NCBI GenBank assembly: GCA_964252015.1 | Contig: CAXULW010000008.1 | Span: 99,443-163,442, forward strand | Length of the DNA: 64,000 nt | Reading direction: 5' to 3' | Origin: CAXSBR01 sp964252015 | GTDB lineage: Bacteria > Actinomycetota > Actinomycetes > Mycobacteriales > Jatrophihabitantaceae | In this document: one piece after another, positions 16,052 to 23,340 of the stretch | How the letters are laid out: each line of letters starts with the position of its first letter | How positions within the stretch are numbered: the stretch's first letter is position 1 | Notes under the pieces: model-generated | Told to the model about the DNA's origin: nothing | What the model saw: only the letters and a program-made list of their open reading frames with translations | Databases searched by the model: none | Made by a program: the position numbers and the translations under genes

Positions 16052-16562
16052 GGCTACCACCTCCCGGGTAGATATTAAGGATAGATCCAACTAGCAGCGA
16101 CACGGCGCTGGCGAGCAAAAGAATCATGGACCCCCTGAGACGCCGCAATTTTGACCTGAGCGCCTCTTCGTCTGCTTTGTGTAGATCTCGGCGGGTAGCC
16201 AGCAAGGTCACGCGGGTTTCGAGCTCGCTCTTGGTCAGGTAGTTCTCAATCAAAGGATCCGGGTCGATCTCACCACCGATTCGGGGAGCAAAGCTCCACA
16301 CAGCGGTAACTGCACTAAAGACTGCGAGGCCTTGAGCTATGACGACTGCAATGGTGGATTGCGCCCCTGCGAACGTCACAACGACGCCCGCTGCACCGAG
16401 GAGGAAACCCGCTTTGCCATCGAGGCCCTGGGCTCGGGTCTGGTAGCTGAGGTCAGCCTTGTCGAGAGCGGCTTCGATAACGGTCAAAGAAGGGTAGGGA
16501 TCTTCTGTAGGGGCTGGGGAGGACCGTCCGCCGCGAAGACGTTGCTTGAACCACAGGAGCAC
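15969..16562 (-). CDS. Two-TM cytosolic-helix protein (SLATT or Pycsar-TM-like)
   Basis: About 197 residues from a GTG at 16562; the frame is open further upstream but that part lies under the opposite promoter. A helix (LTVIEAALDKADLSYQTRAQ) precedes two close membrane segments (GFLLGAAGVVVTFAG and VVIAQGLAVFSAVTAVWSF). A long helical stretch follows (LETRVTLLATRRDLHKADEEALRSKLRRL), then a third hydrophobic segment (MILLLASAVSLLVGSIL). Helix, TM pair, cytosolic helices, TM is the plan of SLATT and Pycsar-type pore effectors, which damage the membrane when a nucleotide signal is made. No cyclase gene is adjacent, so the assignment is tentative. Confidence 0.5.
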   Translation of the reverse strand: MLLWFKQRLRGGRSSPAPTEDPYPSLTVIEAALDKADLSYQTRAQGLDGKAGFLLGAAGVVVTFAGAQSTIAVVIAQGLAVFSAVTAVWSFAPRIGGEIDPDPLIENYLTKSELETRVTLLATRRDLHKADEEALRSKLRRLRGSMILLLASAVSLLVGSILNIYPGGGSHDRDQRTCISISISASAPSSVRSCPHG

Positions 16563-16729
16563 GTCGTGACGGTAGTACGCCGAGCTGGCGAATTTGAGGC
16601 CAGCGACGAAATGCGGGCACCGGCAGGTGCGCTCGGAGCCCGGCGGAGATCCTGATCTTGGCGCCAGGGCCGACACGCTCGGTGAGTTCTTTGCGAAGGT
16701 TCGTTCGGTGCGCAATACTAAAGCTGTAA

Positions 16730-16751
16730 GAGCCGTATTAAAGTGCGGCTC
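16730..16751. promoter_or_regulatory. Possible operator before the 268-residue/ImmA pair
   Basis: The inverted repeat GAGCCG (16730-16735) and CGGCTC (16746-16751) flanks TATTAAAGTG, which could be a -10 region. It lies 21-42 bp upstream of the start at 16772 and could be bound by the XRE domain of the second gene product. Confidence 0.35.
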
Positions 16752-16771
16752 CAAAGTCGTTCGGAGGAACC

Positions 16772-17578
16772 ATGACCGTATCCGTCTGGGCCGTAGAGAA
16801 GTTTGGCGACCACGCGGCGACCGCCGCCAGTGCGATCGCCGCTGGCCTGCACGCCGGGCATCTTCGGGCGATTGGGTCGCACGAGGCCGGCGGCCTGGCG
16901 ACTGCCGACGGGTACGGCTCCGTGCTCTGGCTGGCCGTCGCCGAGGAGATAGGCCAGCGGCTGGCCGAGATCGATGGTTCCCGTCGAATCCGACCCGACC
17001 GTGCGCGGTACTCACTCGGCGTCGTCAACAACAACATCGTGTTCCCGCAGCGGATTGCGTCGGACCTTAGGACCGGGGCGAATGAGGCTCGACTGCCGAT
17101 GTCGCGCGTGAAGGCCGACGTGTTCAGCTTGGTACCGGCGCCTGCACCGAAGCCGGAGACGCTGACCCTCTGGGACGACGAGGACCGAGTCGTTGACCAG
17201 GACGAGGTCTCACTGGACGGCATAGCTGACCTGGGCGAGGTCGGCTTGGTCGTCGTCGCCTATGTCAGCAGCCCGGATGGTGGTCTGCTGCGTGCGTGGT
17301 GGGGTGAAGCCGCGTTGGTTCCCGATGGTCGCCTCGCCAGGCTGGAGTGGCGACACCGCGAGCAGCTCGACCTGACCCGGGCCGTGGCCACGTCAGGGCG
17401 GCCCCACTTGACCGTTGTGGTCTCGACAAGTGACAAGACGCCCGAGCCGGCCCCCCGGCGGTTCGACAGCGCGGAGCTCGAGGAAACCCCGTTAGGCGTG
17501 CGGACACCGCTCTCGGCGGTCACAAGTGAGCCGGAGCCACCCGTCGCGCCGGCTGCGGACAGCGGCGATGAGTCCTGA
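16772..17578 (+). CDS. Hypothetical protein paired with XRE-ImmA peptidase
   Basis: A 268-residue protein with CGGAGGA before the ATG. Residues 1-75 are helical (ATAASAIAAGLHAGHLRAIGS, SVLWLAVAEEIGQRLAEIDG). A 100-residue beta-rich part follows (VGLVVVAYVSSPDGGLLRAWWGEAAL), and the last 70 residues are Pro/Glu-rich and probably disordered. In ImmA-type pairs the peptidase cleaves or controls its partner, so this protein is a candidate substrate, antitoxin or effector. Its end overlaps the peptidase start by 11 bp. No family recognised. Confidence 0.7.
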   Translation: MTVSVWAVEKFGDHAATAASAIAAGLHAGHLRAIGSHEAGGLATADGYGSVLWLAVAEEIGQRLAEIDGSRRIRPDRARYSLGVVNNNIVFPQRIASDLRTGANEARLPMSRVKADVFSLVPAPAPKPETLTLWDDEDRVVDQDEVSLDGIADLGEVGLVVVAYVSSPDGGLLRAWWGEAALVPDGRLARLEWRHREQLDLTRAVATSGRPHLTVVVSTSDKTPEPAPRRFDSAELEETPLGVRTPLSAVTSEPEPPVAPAADSGDES

Positions 17579-18713
17579 TCTGGATCGGGGCAGCAATGCG
17601 GCCACGGCGGCGGCAGCGTTCGATCCCGCGCGTTTGACTCAAGCCCGCCGTCTGTCTGGTCTCACTAAGGCGGCTGTGGCGGGAGATGTTGGGGTGTCGC
17701 CAGCGGCGATCGGTCAGTTTGAAGCCGGGACAACGACGCCACGGCCGGACCTTCTTCCGGCGCTGGCTCGTACCCTTGATGTGCCGGTGGGATTCTTCGC
17801 CGCGAACCGTCCTCACGCTCGGCTGGATGCATCCGCTGCGCACTTTCGGAGCCTCCGGTCCACTCCGGCGGTTCAACGAGCTAAAGCGATCGCCTTCGTT
17901 GAACAGATGTGGGAACTCGCATACGCGCTCGAGAAGCGGGTCCAATTTCCGCCGGTCGATCTGCCCGGGTTCGCAGGGGGAGAGGTTCTCGCCGATGCCA
18001 GTTTCCCGCGCGATCCGGCCGGGGCGGCGGCGGCTCTGCGTAAACGCTGGCAGCTGGGAACCGGCCCGATCGCACACCTGGTCCGGCTGCTGGAAAACCA
18101 TGGTGTCGTTGTGGCGCTCACGCCTTTCGTCGACCACGAGATCGCGAAGGTTGAAGCTTTTTCTACCTCTGCCATTCCACGTCCGGTGATCGTGTTGACG
18201 CCCGACCGCGGCGACGACGTGTATCGCCACCGGTTCACTGCTGCACACGAGCTTGGACACTTGCTGCTACACCCGGATGTCGAACCAGGGGATCTAGCGC
18301 AGGAGCGGGAAGCGGACGCGTTCGCCGCGGCCCTTCTCACACCGAGCGAAATACTGCGTGCAGAACTTCCCAGCCGTGTCGACTTCCGCATCTACAACGA
18401 ACTCAGCCGCGCGTGGGGAGTGGAGATCAAGTCTTTGATCTATCGCAGCCGCGAACTGGGGATTATCTCCGACGTGTCAGCTCGCCGCGCCTACCAGCGA
18501 CTGAACATTCATCGTGCGCTCGGCCTCTACCCGCCCGACCCGGTGGTCGGGTACCCGGGAGAGACCCCAAGCCTGCTGCCAAAGGCGTTCGCCTTGGCCG
18601 AGCTGCACGGGCTCACCCTGGGCGAATTGGCGGGCGAATTGTCGTGGACGCTGCCCCGGCTGCGGACGCTGCTGTACGGCACCGACAACCGGCCACGTCT
18701 CACCGTGGTCTAG
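17568..18713 (+). CDS. XRE-family HTH plus ImmA/IrrE metallopeptidase
   Basis: A 381-residue protein from the ATG at 17568, overlapping the preceding stop. Residues about 25-80 are an XRE/Cro HTH (LTQARRLSGLTKAAVAGDVGVSPAAIGQFEAG). Residues about 190-260 are an ImmA/IrrE zinc peptidase with HELGH in FTAAHELGHLLLHPD and the third-ligand region QEREADAFAAALLTP. The C-terminal part is helical and ends in a second HTH-like stretch (GLTLGELAGELSWTLPRLRTLL). The family relieves repression by cleaving a regulator or antitoxin. The frame from 17526 is rejected because it adds a non-conserved Arg/Ser lead. Confidence 0.85.
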   Translation: MSPDLDRGSNAATAAAAFDPARLTQARRLSGLTKAAVAGDVGVSPAAIGQFEAGTTTPRPDLLPALARTLDVPVGFFAANRPHARLDASAAHFRSLRSTPAVQRAKAIAFVEQMWELAYALEKRVQFPPVDLPGFAGGEVLADASFPRDPAGAAAALRKRWQLGTGPIAHLVRLLENHGVVVALTPFVDHEIAKVEAFSTSAIPRPVIVLTPDRGDDVYRHRFTAAHELGHLLLHPDVEPGDLAQEREADAFAAALLTPSEILRAELPSRVDFRIYNELSRAWGVEIKSLIYRSRELGIISDVSARRAYQRLNIHRALGLYPPDPVVGYPGETPSLLPKAFALAELHGLTLGELAGELSWTLPRLRTLLYGTDNRPRLTVV

Positions 18714-18852
18714 TTGGCGTGACCCTCCGCCCGGCCCAAGGATGGGACGGCACTTCGCGCACCTAAGGCGGTGGGGGCCGTAGACGTGGCAAAGCGGGAC
18801 GGCCGGGTGACCGGCCGCGCCGCTCGACGTGGGGCATGACGCGCCGCCCGGC

Positions 18853-19770
18853 TCAGCCGCGCAGCTCCAGCTGGGGCATCCGGCGCGGGTCGATCGCCTC
18901 GGCGAGTGCTATCTCGAGCAGGCGGGCCGCGCTGTAGTCGGGGTCGTCGTCCAGGGCCCGGTCGACGGCGACGGAGGCCAACGCGCCGTGTCCGAGCCGC
19001 CAGGTCTTCCAGGCGAACAGGAACAGCGCCGGCGCGCGGTGGCCGGCGGGCAGCGTGCGCGCCAGGTGCGCGAATAGGTCCCGACCGTCGAGGCTGCCGT
19101 CTTCGATGGCCATCCACGCGGCGTCGCGGACCGGGTAGCCGCTCAGCGCCACCCCGAGGCGGACGGTCTCCTCGTCGGTCCAGCACCGGTCCGGGCGGTG
19201 GTCTGCGCTCAGCAAGATCTCGGCGGCGTCGGCGAGGTCGTCGGCGAGCTCGCCGCGCACCCGCTCGAGTTCAGCGGTCAGGCGCCGGCCCTGATCGGCG
19301 TCGGGCTGCAGGACCGCGGCGAGGTCATCGCGGCTGGCCATCGGCGCATGGCCGTTGAACACGAACTCCGCGGCTACGGCGCCGGCCGGCGGGATCGGGC
19401 GACCTTCTGACGGGCAGCAGCCTTCGATCGGGCACGTCAATGACCAGTACCGGCCCTGGTCGACCCGCAGGTGCTCGGCGAGCCGTAGGCCGGCGGCGCG
19501 TGCGGCGGCGGCGACGGGCTCGGGATCGGCGGTGAAGCCGTAGGTAAGGGCGATCATCGCGGTGGCATCGGCCTTGTCCCGGAGTGTGCGGGCCAGCTCG
19601 GTGATCTGGTCCGGGGTGAGGCCGGCGAGGTCGGCGCGGACGGTGACTGTCACGGTCTTCGCGGCCAGGCCCACCATGACGAGGCTGTCGGTCGGGGTGA
19701 ATCCGAGTAGGTAGGGCACAGCCTCGACGAGGTCTGCCGGTCCAGTAATGGTGAGGGGCGATGCGTTCAT
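18853..19770 (-). CDS. DUF4192 family protein
   Basis: A 305-residue protein of the actinobacterial DUF4192 family, recognised from its N-terminus (LTITGPADLVEAVPYLLGFTPTDSLVMVGL) and the alternating alpha/beta body (ALTYGFTADPEPV...). The family is common in actinomycetes and their plasmids; its biochemical role is not established. Two cysteine pairs lie near residue 125 (SLTCPIEGCCPSEG). The ATG at 19770 follows TAGGAGT; the frame to 19896 is rejected since it reads through three operator half-sites. The gene has a full operator-hairpin module upstream. Confidence 0.82.
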   Translation of the reverse strand: MNASPLTITGPADLVEAVPYLLGFTPTDSLVMVGLAAKTVTVTVRADLAGLTPDQITELARTLRDKADATAMIALTYGFTADPEPVAAAARAAGLRLAEHLRVDQGRYWSLTCPIEGCCPSEGRPIPPAGAVAAEFVFNGHAPMASRDDLAAVLQPDADQGRRLTAELERVRGELADDLADAAEILLSADHRPDRCWTDEETVRLGVALSGYPVRDAAWMAIEDGSLDGRDLFAHLARTLPAGHRAPALFLFAWKTWRLGHGALASVAVDRALDDDPDYSAARLLEIALAEAIDPRRMPQLELRG

Positions 19771-19779
19771 GACGACTCC

Positions 19780-19813
19780 TATCGGGTGGTATCGGGTGCT
19801 ATCGGTACCGATG
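19780..19813. promoter_or_regulatory. Three-part operator upstream of the DUF4192 gene
   Basis: TATCGGG half-sites at 19780 and 19790 are followed by the palindrome TATCGGTACCGATG from 19800. The exact 10-bp spacing places all three on one helix face. This is the fullest copy of the repeated operator. Confidence 0.8.
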
Positions 19814-19844
19814 GGGTCGGTTGTGGGTGGCCTCCGCTCAGTCC

Positions 19845-19984
19845 GTCCCCGTCTGGCGCGCAGACCGTCGGGTCGGGTCATGAGGCCGGAGTGCAAGGGC
19901 CGGGCGCAGCCCGGTCACGAGTGACGCGCAGCGCCCTGGCGCGCAGGCCGGCCCGGCCCAGGCTCGGTGAGCCAGATAGGGGAC
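19845..19984. repeat. Long imperfect inverted repeat upstream of DUF4192 gene (copy D)
   Basis: The outer arms GTCCCCGTCTGGC (19845-19857) and GCCAGATAGGGGAC (19971-19984) pair with one bulge. The inner part shares GCAAGGGCCGGGCGCAGCC and GTCACGAGTGAC with the ardC copy. It starts 31 bp beyond the operator palindrome. Confidence 0.8.
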
Positions 19985-20097
19985 CGAACGGCAGGCCACC
20001 ATCGAAACCACCGTGTGCAGAACACCTATCACCAACGGACAGCCGGCGGCCGTGCACCAGTCCCCGGTTCAGCGAGACGCTGACCGTTTCGTCGTGG

Positions 20098-21354
20098 TCA
20101 TCGCCTGTCGTGCCGGCACATCGGGCAGGCCAGCACCCCGCGAGTGGGGGAAGGGACGTCGCCGGCGGGCTGCCCGTGCGGACACGGCACCCCGTAGATC
20201 AAGTGACGCTGGTACTGCTCGGCGGCGGCGAGGTGCGCCGCATGCTCCTGCTCGGCCGCGAGATCGGTCGGGTCGAGGTGACGCAGCAGGAACGCGAGAT
20301 AGCCCCACGGTGAGCGCATCGTGGTACCTGGCCGGTGGTGCACGCTGCCGAACCGATCTCGCACCGTCTCGGCCGGCCCGCCGGGCACCGTCCAGCCGCG
20401 CAGCTCGAGCAACCGGTCGAGGTTGGCCTGCAGGTCCCGCGCCGTCCACCCGGCCAGTGCGAAGCGGTGCAGTGGCGGCATGATCCGCTGGTGCGGGACG
20501 TGGCGTAGCCACGGGACTCGAGCCCGCAGGTCCTTCGCCAGCCGCACCACCCGTTGGTCTGCCCGGTATGTCCGATCAGATCGATCGTGTCTGCTAGGCG
20601 CCCGGCGCGGAGCGCCGGTCCTGCTTGCTGGTTCCGGCTTGAAGTTCTTTTCGCCGGCAACAGAAGTAACCCACCTAACCCTTCGGGTGGTGGGGAGGTC
20701 GCAACTTATTTCTGCGGGGGTGTCCGTGGCCGAAGAGTTATCCACAGTTGCCTCAGCCGGCGGCTCGTCGACGCGGGGCTCAGTGGCAGCGTCCGGCGTC
20801 GGCCGGCGTGCATGGCGCGGCAAGGTGCACGCCCATACATTGCGCCGTTGACGAGCCGGTGCGCCGGCGCGCCACAGCTCCCTGCGGTCGGCGCGGGTGA
20901 GGTAGTTCTTGCCGGTGCGGACGAGCATCAACCACCCGCGGGCGCGGAGGACCTGGACAGCCTTCTGCACGGTTGTCAGGGCGTAGCCGCTGCTGATGGC
21001 CATCTGGGCCCAGTAGTTGGCGGCGTCTGGGTCCAGCTCGGCCGCTTTGGCGGTCAGCGCGGCGTTACCGGGCAGCGCGTTGCGTCCGGTGGCTCCGTCC
21101 GCAGCGGCGGACACGGCCACCGCGACGGCGTGGAGGGCGCGCACGCTGACCGGTCCTCGGGTGCCGACCGCCGCGCGCAGCTGCGTGACCTCGTCACTGC
21201 GTAGATCGGCCGTCAGCTCCGAGCGCCAGTGCTCACGGCTCCACCAGGTCGGCGTGGTGGCGTACGCGCCGGGCTCGTTCACGCCGTAGGACTGGCGGCG
21301 ACGACGCCGTCGCGGAATATGCCGCCGCGAGCGGGGTGGCGCTGCGGCGGTCAT
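20098..21354 (-). CDS. Replication-initiator-like HTH protein with C-terminal zinc motif
   Basis: A 418-residue basic protein. Residues about 45-170 contain a plasmid-replication-type HTH (ALTAKAAELDPDAANYWAQMAISSGYALTTVQKAVQVLRARGWL, then TRADRRELWRAG). A low-complexity linker of about 90 residues follows, and then a conserved C-terminal region (HQRIMPPLHRFALAGWTARDLQANLDRLLELRGW) ending in a possible zinc site (PCPHG and CPMCRH). The plan suits initiator or primase-accessory proteins of actinobacterial plasmids and integrative elements. The ATG overlaps the upstream stop (ATGA). It lies about 1.1 kb from the att copy. Confidence 0.65.
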   Translation of the reverse strand: MTAAAPPRSRRHIPRRRRRRQSYGVNEPGAYATTPTWWSREHWRSELTADLRSDEVTQLRAAVGTRGPVSVRALHAVAVAVSAAADGATGRNALPGNAALTAKAAELDPDAANYWAQMAISSGYALTTVQKAVQVLRARGWLMLVRTGKNYLTRADRRELWRAGAPARQRRNVWACTLPRHARRPTPDAATEPRVDEPPAEATVDNSSATDTPAEISCDLPTTRRVRWVTSVAGEKNFKPEPASRTGAPRRAPSRHDRSDRTYRADQRVVRLAKDLRARVPWLRHVPHQRIMPPLHRFALAGWTARDLQANLDRLLELRGWTVPGGPAETVRDRFGSVHHRPGTTMRSPWGYLAFLLRHLDPTDLAAEQEHAAHLAAAEQYQRHLIYGVPCPHGQPAGDVPSPTRGVLACPMCRHDRR

Positions 21355-22052
21355 GCCGGGACCGCTGAGCGGTTGCGGTAGCGCACCACGGTGCGCGACG
21401 AACGTCCGATCGCGTCAGCGGCGGCGTTTGCCGAAGCACCGCGGCGGGTGAGCTCGTCAACGACGGCGCGCTGTTCGAGGCGAGTGAGTCGCACCCGCCG
21501 ACCGGCGATCGCCTGAGCGACCGCTACCGGATCGTTGTCGTCGACGAGTGCAGTCGGCGCTGCGGCGGGGTCGTCAAGGTCCCTGCCGTGCCACCGCGAC
21601 GGGTCCGCCCAGCCGTGGCGGATGGCCCACGTCTCCGTACGGGCCAGGTCACGACCGCGGCCGGGCGGCGTGCGCCACCAGCAGTCCTCGTACAGGGCAG
21701 CGATCGCGGCGGCGGTGGTTGCCAGGACGCGGTCCTGTTGGGTGTCCCGCAGGCTCGCCACGGCCCCGCGACTGACCGCCAGCCTGTCGGCGAGCTGAGC
21801 GGCCGACCATCCGGCCGCAGCGAGGGCCTGCAGCCGGCGTCGCGTGCCGACCGCCGAAGCCCACGCCGTGGTGCCCTGCCACGACTGCTCGGCCTGTCGG
21901 CGCCGGTGTCGCCGACCGGCGATCGTGTTGGCCGCGGTGCAGGCCGCGCACCGACAGCCGTCGCGGTTGTATGCGCCGCGGGAACCATGGTCGTGGCGGA
22001 CGCGTAGGCAATGACAATCACGCGCGGCCGCGACGGCCTGTTCGCGGGTCAA
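21351..22052 (-). CDS. Zinc-finger plus HTH element protein
   Basis: A 233-residue protein probably starting at a TTG (22052). Residues 13-42 (CHCLRVRHDHGSRGAYNRDG, then CRCAACTAAN) carry the His/Cys cluster seen in small actinophage and plasmid DNA-binding proteins. Two HTH segments follow: LAAAGWSAAQLADRLAVSRGAV near 75 and the C-terminal LTRRGASANAAADAIGRSSRTVVRYR. It is coupled to the replication-like gene. A regulator or replication accessory is likely; it is a candidate binder of the repeated operator, without direct evidence. Confidence 0.65.
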   Translation of the reverse strand: MTREQAVAAARDCHCLRVRHDHGSRGAYNRDGCRCAACTAANTIAGRRHRRRQAEQSWQGTTAWASAVGTRRRLQALAAAGWSAAQLADRLAVSRGAVASLRDTQQDRVLATTAAAIAALYEDCWWRTPPGRGRDLARTETWAIRHGWADPSRWHGRDLDDPAAAPTALVDDNDPVAVAQAIAGRRVRLTRLEQRAVVDELTRRGASANAAADAIGRSSRTVVRYRNRSAVPA

Positions 22053-22426
22053 CGCCGATCGACGGCGAAAATGCCGAGCAACGGCGGCGTGTCAGCTCGA
22101 CCAACTGCTAGGAAGTTTCCGGGCAGCGTCGTATGCTGGAACGGCACGAAGCCTCCAGTTGTGTCCGTGGGGACCTTGGGGATTCGCGTGTTGTCGGGTC
22201 GGCTAACCCGAGACACGCAGGAAGCGCTAGGCGGCGGAAGTCCTTCTCGGACTCCGCCGCCGCTTCACGTTCATGGCCCGCGTGGTCGCCGCGCCGTTAT
22301 TCTTTGACGCACCTCTCCCCCGCGCGTGCGAGATGTCGGCCGCACCGCGCGGTCGTGCAACATCCGTGCAACAACGGGCGGTACTTTGCGGTCAATCACG
22401 GTCGTCCGCCGGGGGCTCAGACGCAG
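22053..22426. other. Intergenic region before the attachment site
   Basis: About 370 bp between the zinc/HTH gene and the terminal hairpin. No gene is supported; it probably holds the promoter for the minus-strand pair and part of the ancestral attP arm. Confidence 0.4.
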
Positions 22427-22463
22427 CAAGAGGCCCTAGATCGTTGAGATCTAGGGCCTCTTG
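22427..22463. terminator. Perfect 16-bp hairpin next to the att copy
   Basis: CAAGAGGCCCTAGATC (22427-22442) and GATCTAGGGCCTCTTG (22448-22463) pair perfectly around the loop GTTGA. There is no T-run. It lies 16 bp before the tRNA fragment and may terminate transcription in either direction or shield the element boundary. Confidence 0.7.
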
Positions 22464-22479
22464 GTCGTTAAGCTCTGGA

Positions 22480-22523
22480 TTTCCCAAGCTGATAGTGCGA
22501 GTTCGATTCTCGTCACCCGCTCC
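22480..22523 (+). other. attR-like site: 3' half of tRNA-Gly (anticodon CCC)
   Basis: The sequence runs from the anticodon loop (TTCCCAA) through the variable region and T-arm (GTGCGAGTTCGATTCTCGTC) to the acceptor strand (ACCCGCTCC). The 5' half is missing: the bases before it do not pair with GCTGA of the anticodon stem. This is the signature left by integration into the 3' end of a tRNA gene. It marks the right boundary of the element, 48 bp from the coxG stop. Confidence 0.88.
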
Positions 22524-22570
22524 GATCGACGGCCCGCGATTTGCATCGACTCGCGTCGGCCGGCGGTCGA

Positions 22571-23338
22571 TCAGGCTTTGGCTCGACGGCGCAGGACGAA
22601 GAACAAGAGCACGGCAGCGATTGCCACCGGGGCCAGCCGCTTTGCTATTGCTGGGCCGGCCGACTCGATCAGATTGATCGGCTCAACCTCGGACGGACGA
22701 GCCGAGGGTGTCGGCCGTGGACTCGCCGGCGCTGCCGCCGCAGCGGACACCGTCGCCGCGGCCGGTTGCTCGGTGCCGGTGGCGTCGACGGTCTCAGCGG
22801 TCTCAGCGGCCAAAGGTTCGGCCGCCGATTCGGCCGCCGCGGCATCTGCGTCCGGCGGCTCAGCGGGGATGGCATCGTCGGCCGCCGCATCGCCCCCGGC
22901 GGCCAGCTTGCCGGCCAGGCAATCAGCGAACTGGCCGATCAGCTTGTTGCCGACGTCGACCATCACGCCCCGACCGAACTGCGCCGGCTTGCCGGTGATG
23001 TCGAGGTCGGTGGTGACGTGCACGACGGTCGAGGAGCCCTCTTCCGTGAGCGTCGCCACGACCTTCGCGTTGGCGGTGCCGTTGCCGCGCGAGTCCCGCC
23101 CGCGGGCGTCGATCACCGCCCGGTGCGCTTCGACGTCCTTCTCGATGAAGCTGGCTTTGCCCTTGTAGGTCAGCCCGATCGGCCCCAGCTTGACCTTGAC
23201 GGTTCCGGTGAAGTCGTCGCCGTCCACCGAATCGATCACGGCCCCGGGCATGCACGGCGCGATCTTTTCGATGTCGAGCAGAACCGTCCATGCGTCGTCG
23301 ACGCCGACCGGCACCGTGAACGAGTGCTCCAGCTGCAT
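22571..23338 (-). CDS. coxG: CoxG-like SRPBCC protein with C-terminal anchor
   Basis: A 255-residue protein. Residues 1-145 match the carbon monoxide dehydrogenase subunit G family, an SRPBCC fold (MQLEHSFTVPVGVDDAWTVL, IEKIAPCMPGAVIDSV, GPIGLTYKGKASF). A 70-residue Ala/Glu/Pro linker leads to one C-terminal membrane helix (LAPVAIAAVLLFFVL) and a basic tail. CoxG proteins anchor or recruit CO dehydrogenase-type enzymes to the membrane. The ATG at 23338 lies 3 bp after the coxM stop. It is the last gene of the seven-gene operon. Confidence 0.85.
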   Translation of the reverse strand: MQLEHSFTVPVGVDDAWTVLLDIEKIAPCMPGAVIDSVDGDDFTGTVKVKLGPIGLTYKGKASFIEKDVEAHRAVIDARGRDSRGNGTANAKVVATLTEEGSSTVVHVTTDLDITGKPAQFGRGVMVDVGNKLIGQFADCLAGKLAAGGDAAADDAIPAEPPDADAAAAESAAEPLAAETAETVDATGTEQPAAATVSAAAAAPASPRPTPSARPSEVEPINLIESAGPAIAKRLAPVAIAAVLLFFVLRRRAKA

Positions 23339-23340
23339 GA

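Larger units (their letters stand above)
1..22523. mobile_element. Right part of an integrative conjugative or plasmid-like element
   Basis: The region from the left edge to a tRNA 3'-end copy at 22480-22523 carries plasmid-type genes (ssb, parA, parB, ardC, a replication-initiator-like gene, DUF4192) with repeated intergenic signals, and a cargo island of unrecognised genes. To the right the sequence turns at once into ordinary metabolic operons. Integration into a tRNA gene leaves an intact tRNA at one end and a 3' fragment at the other. The fragment here is on the plus strand and followed by chromosome, so the intact tRNA-Gly and the other end should lie left of this window. No integrase, relaxase or transfer ATPase is inside the window, so the transfer mode is unknown. 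Confidence 0.8.

Noticed and set aside
2374..19984. Hairpin copies as MITE-type transposons
   Set aside because: Not fully excluded, but arm sequences differ with compensatory changes, no target duplications are visible and distance to the operators is fixed, which fits a regulatory structure better.
22480..22523. Functional tRNA-Gly gene
   Set aside because: Only the 3' half is present; the upstream bases cannot form the acceptor, D or anticodon 5' strands.
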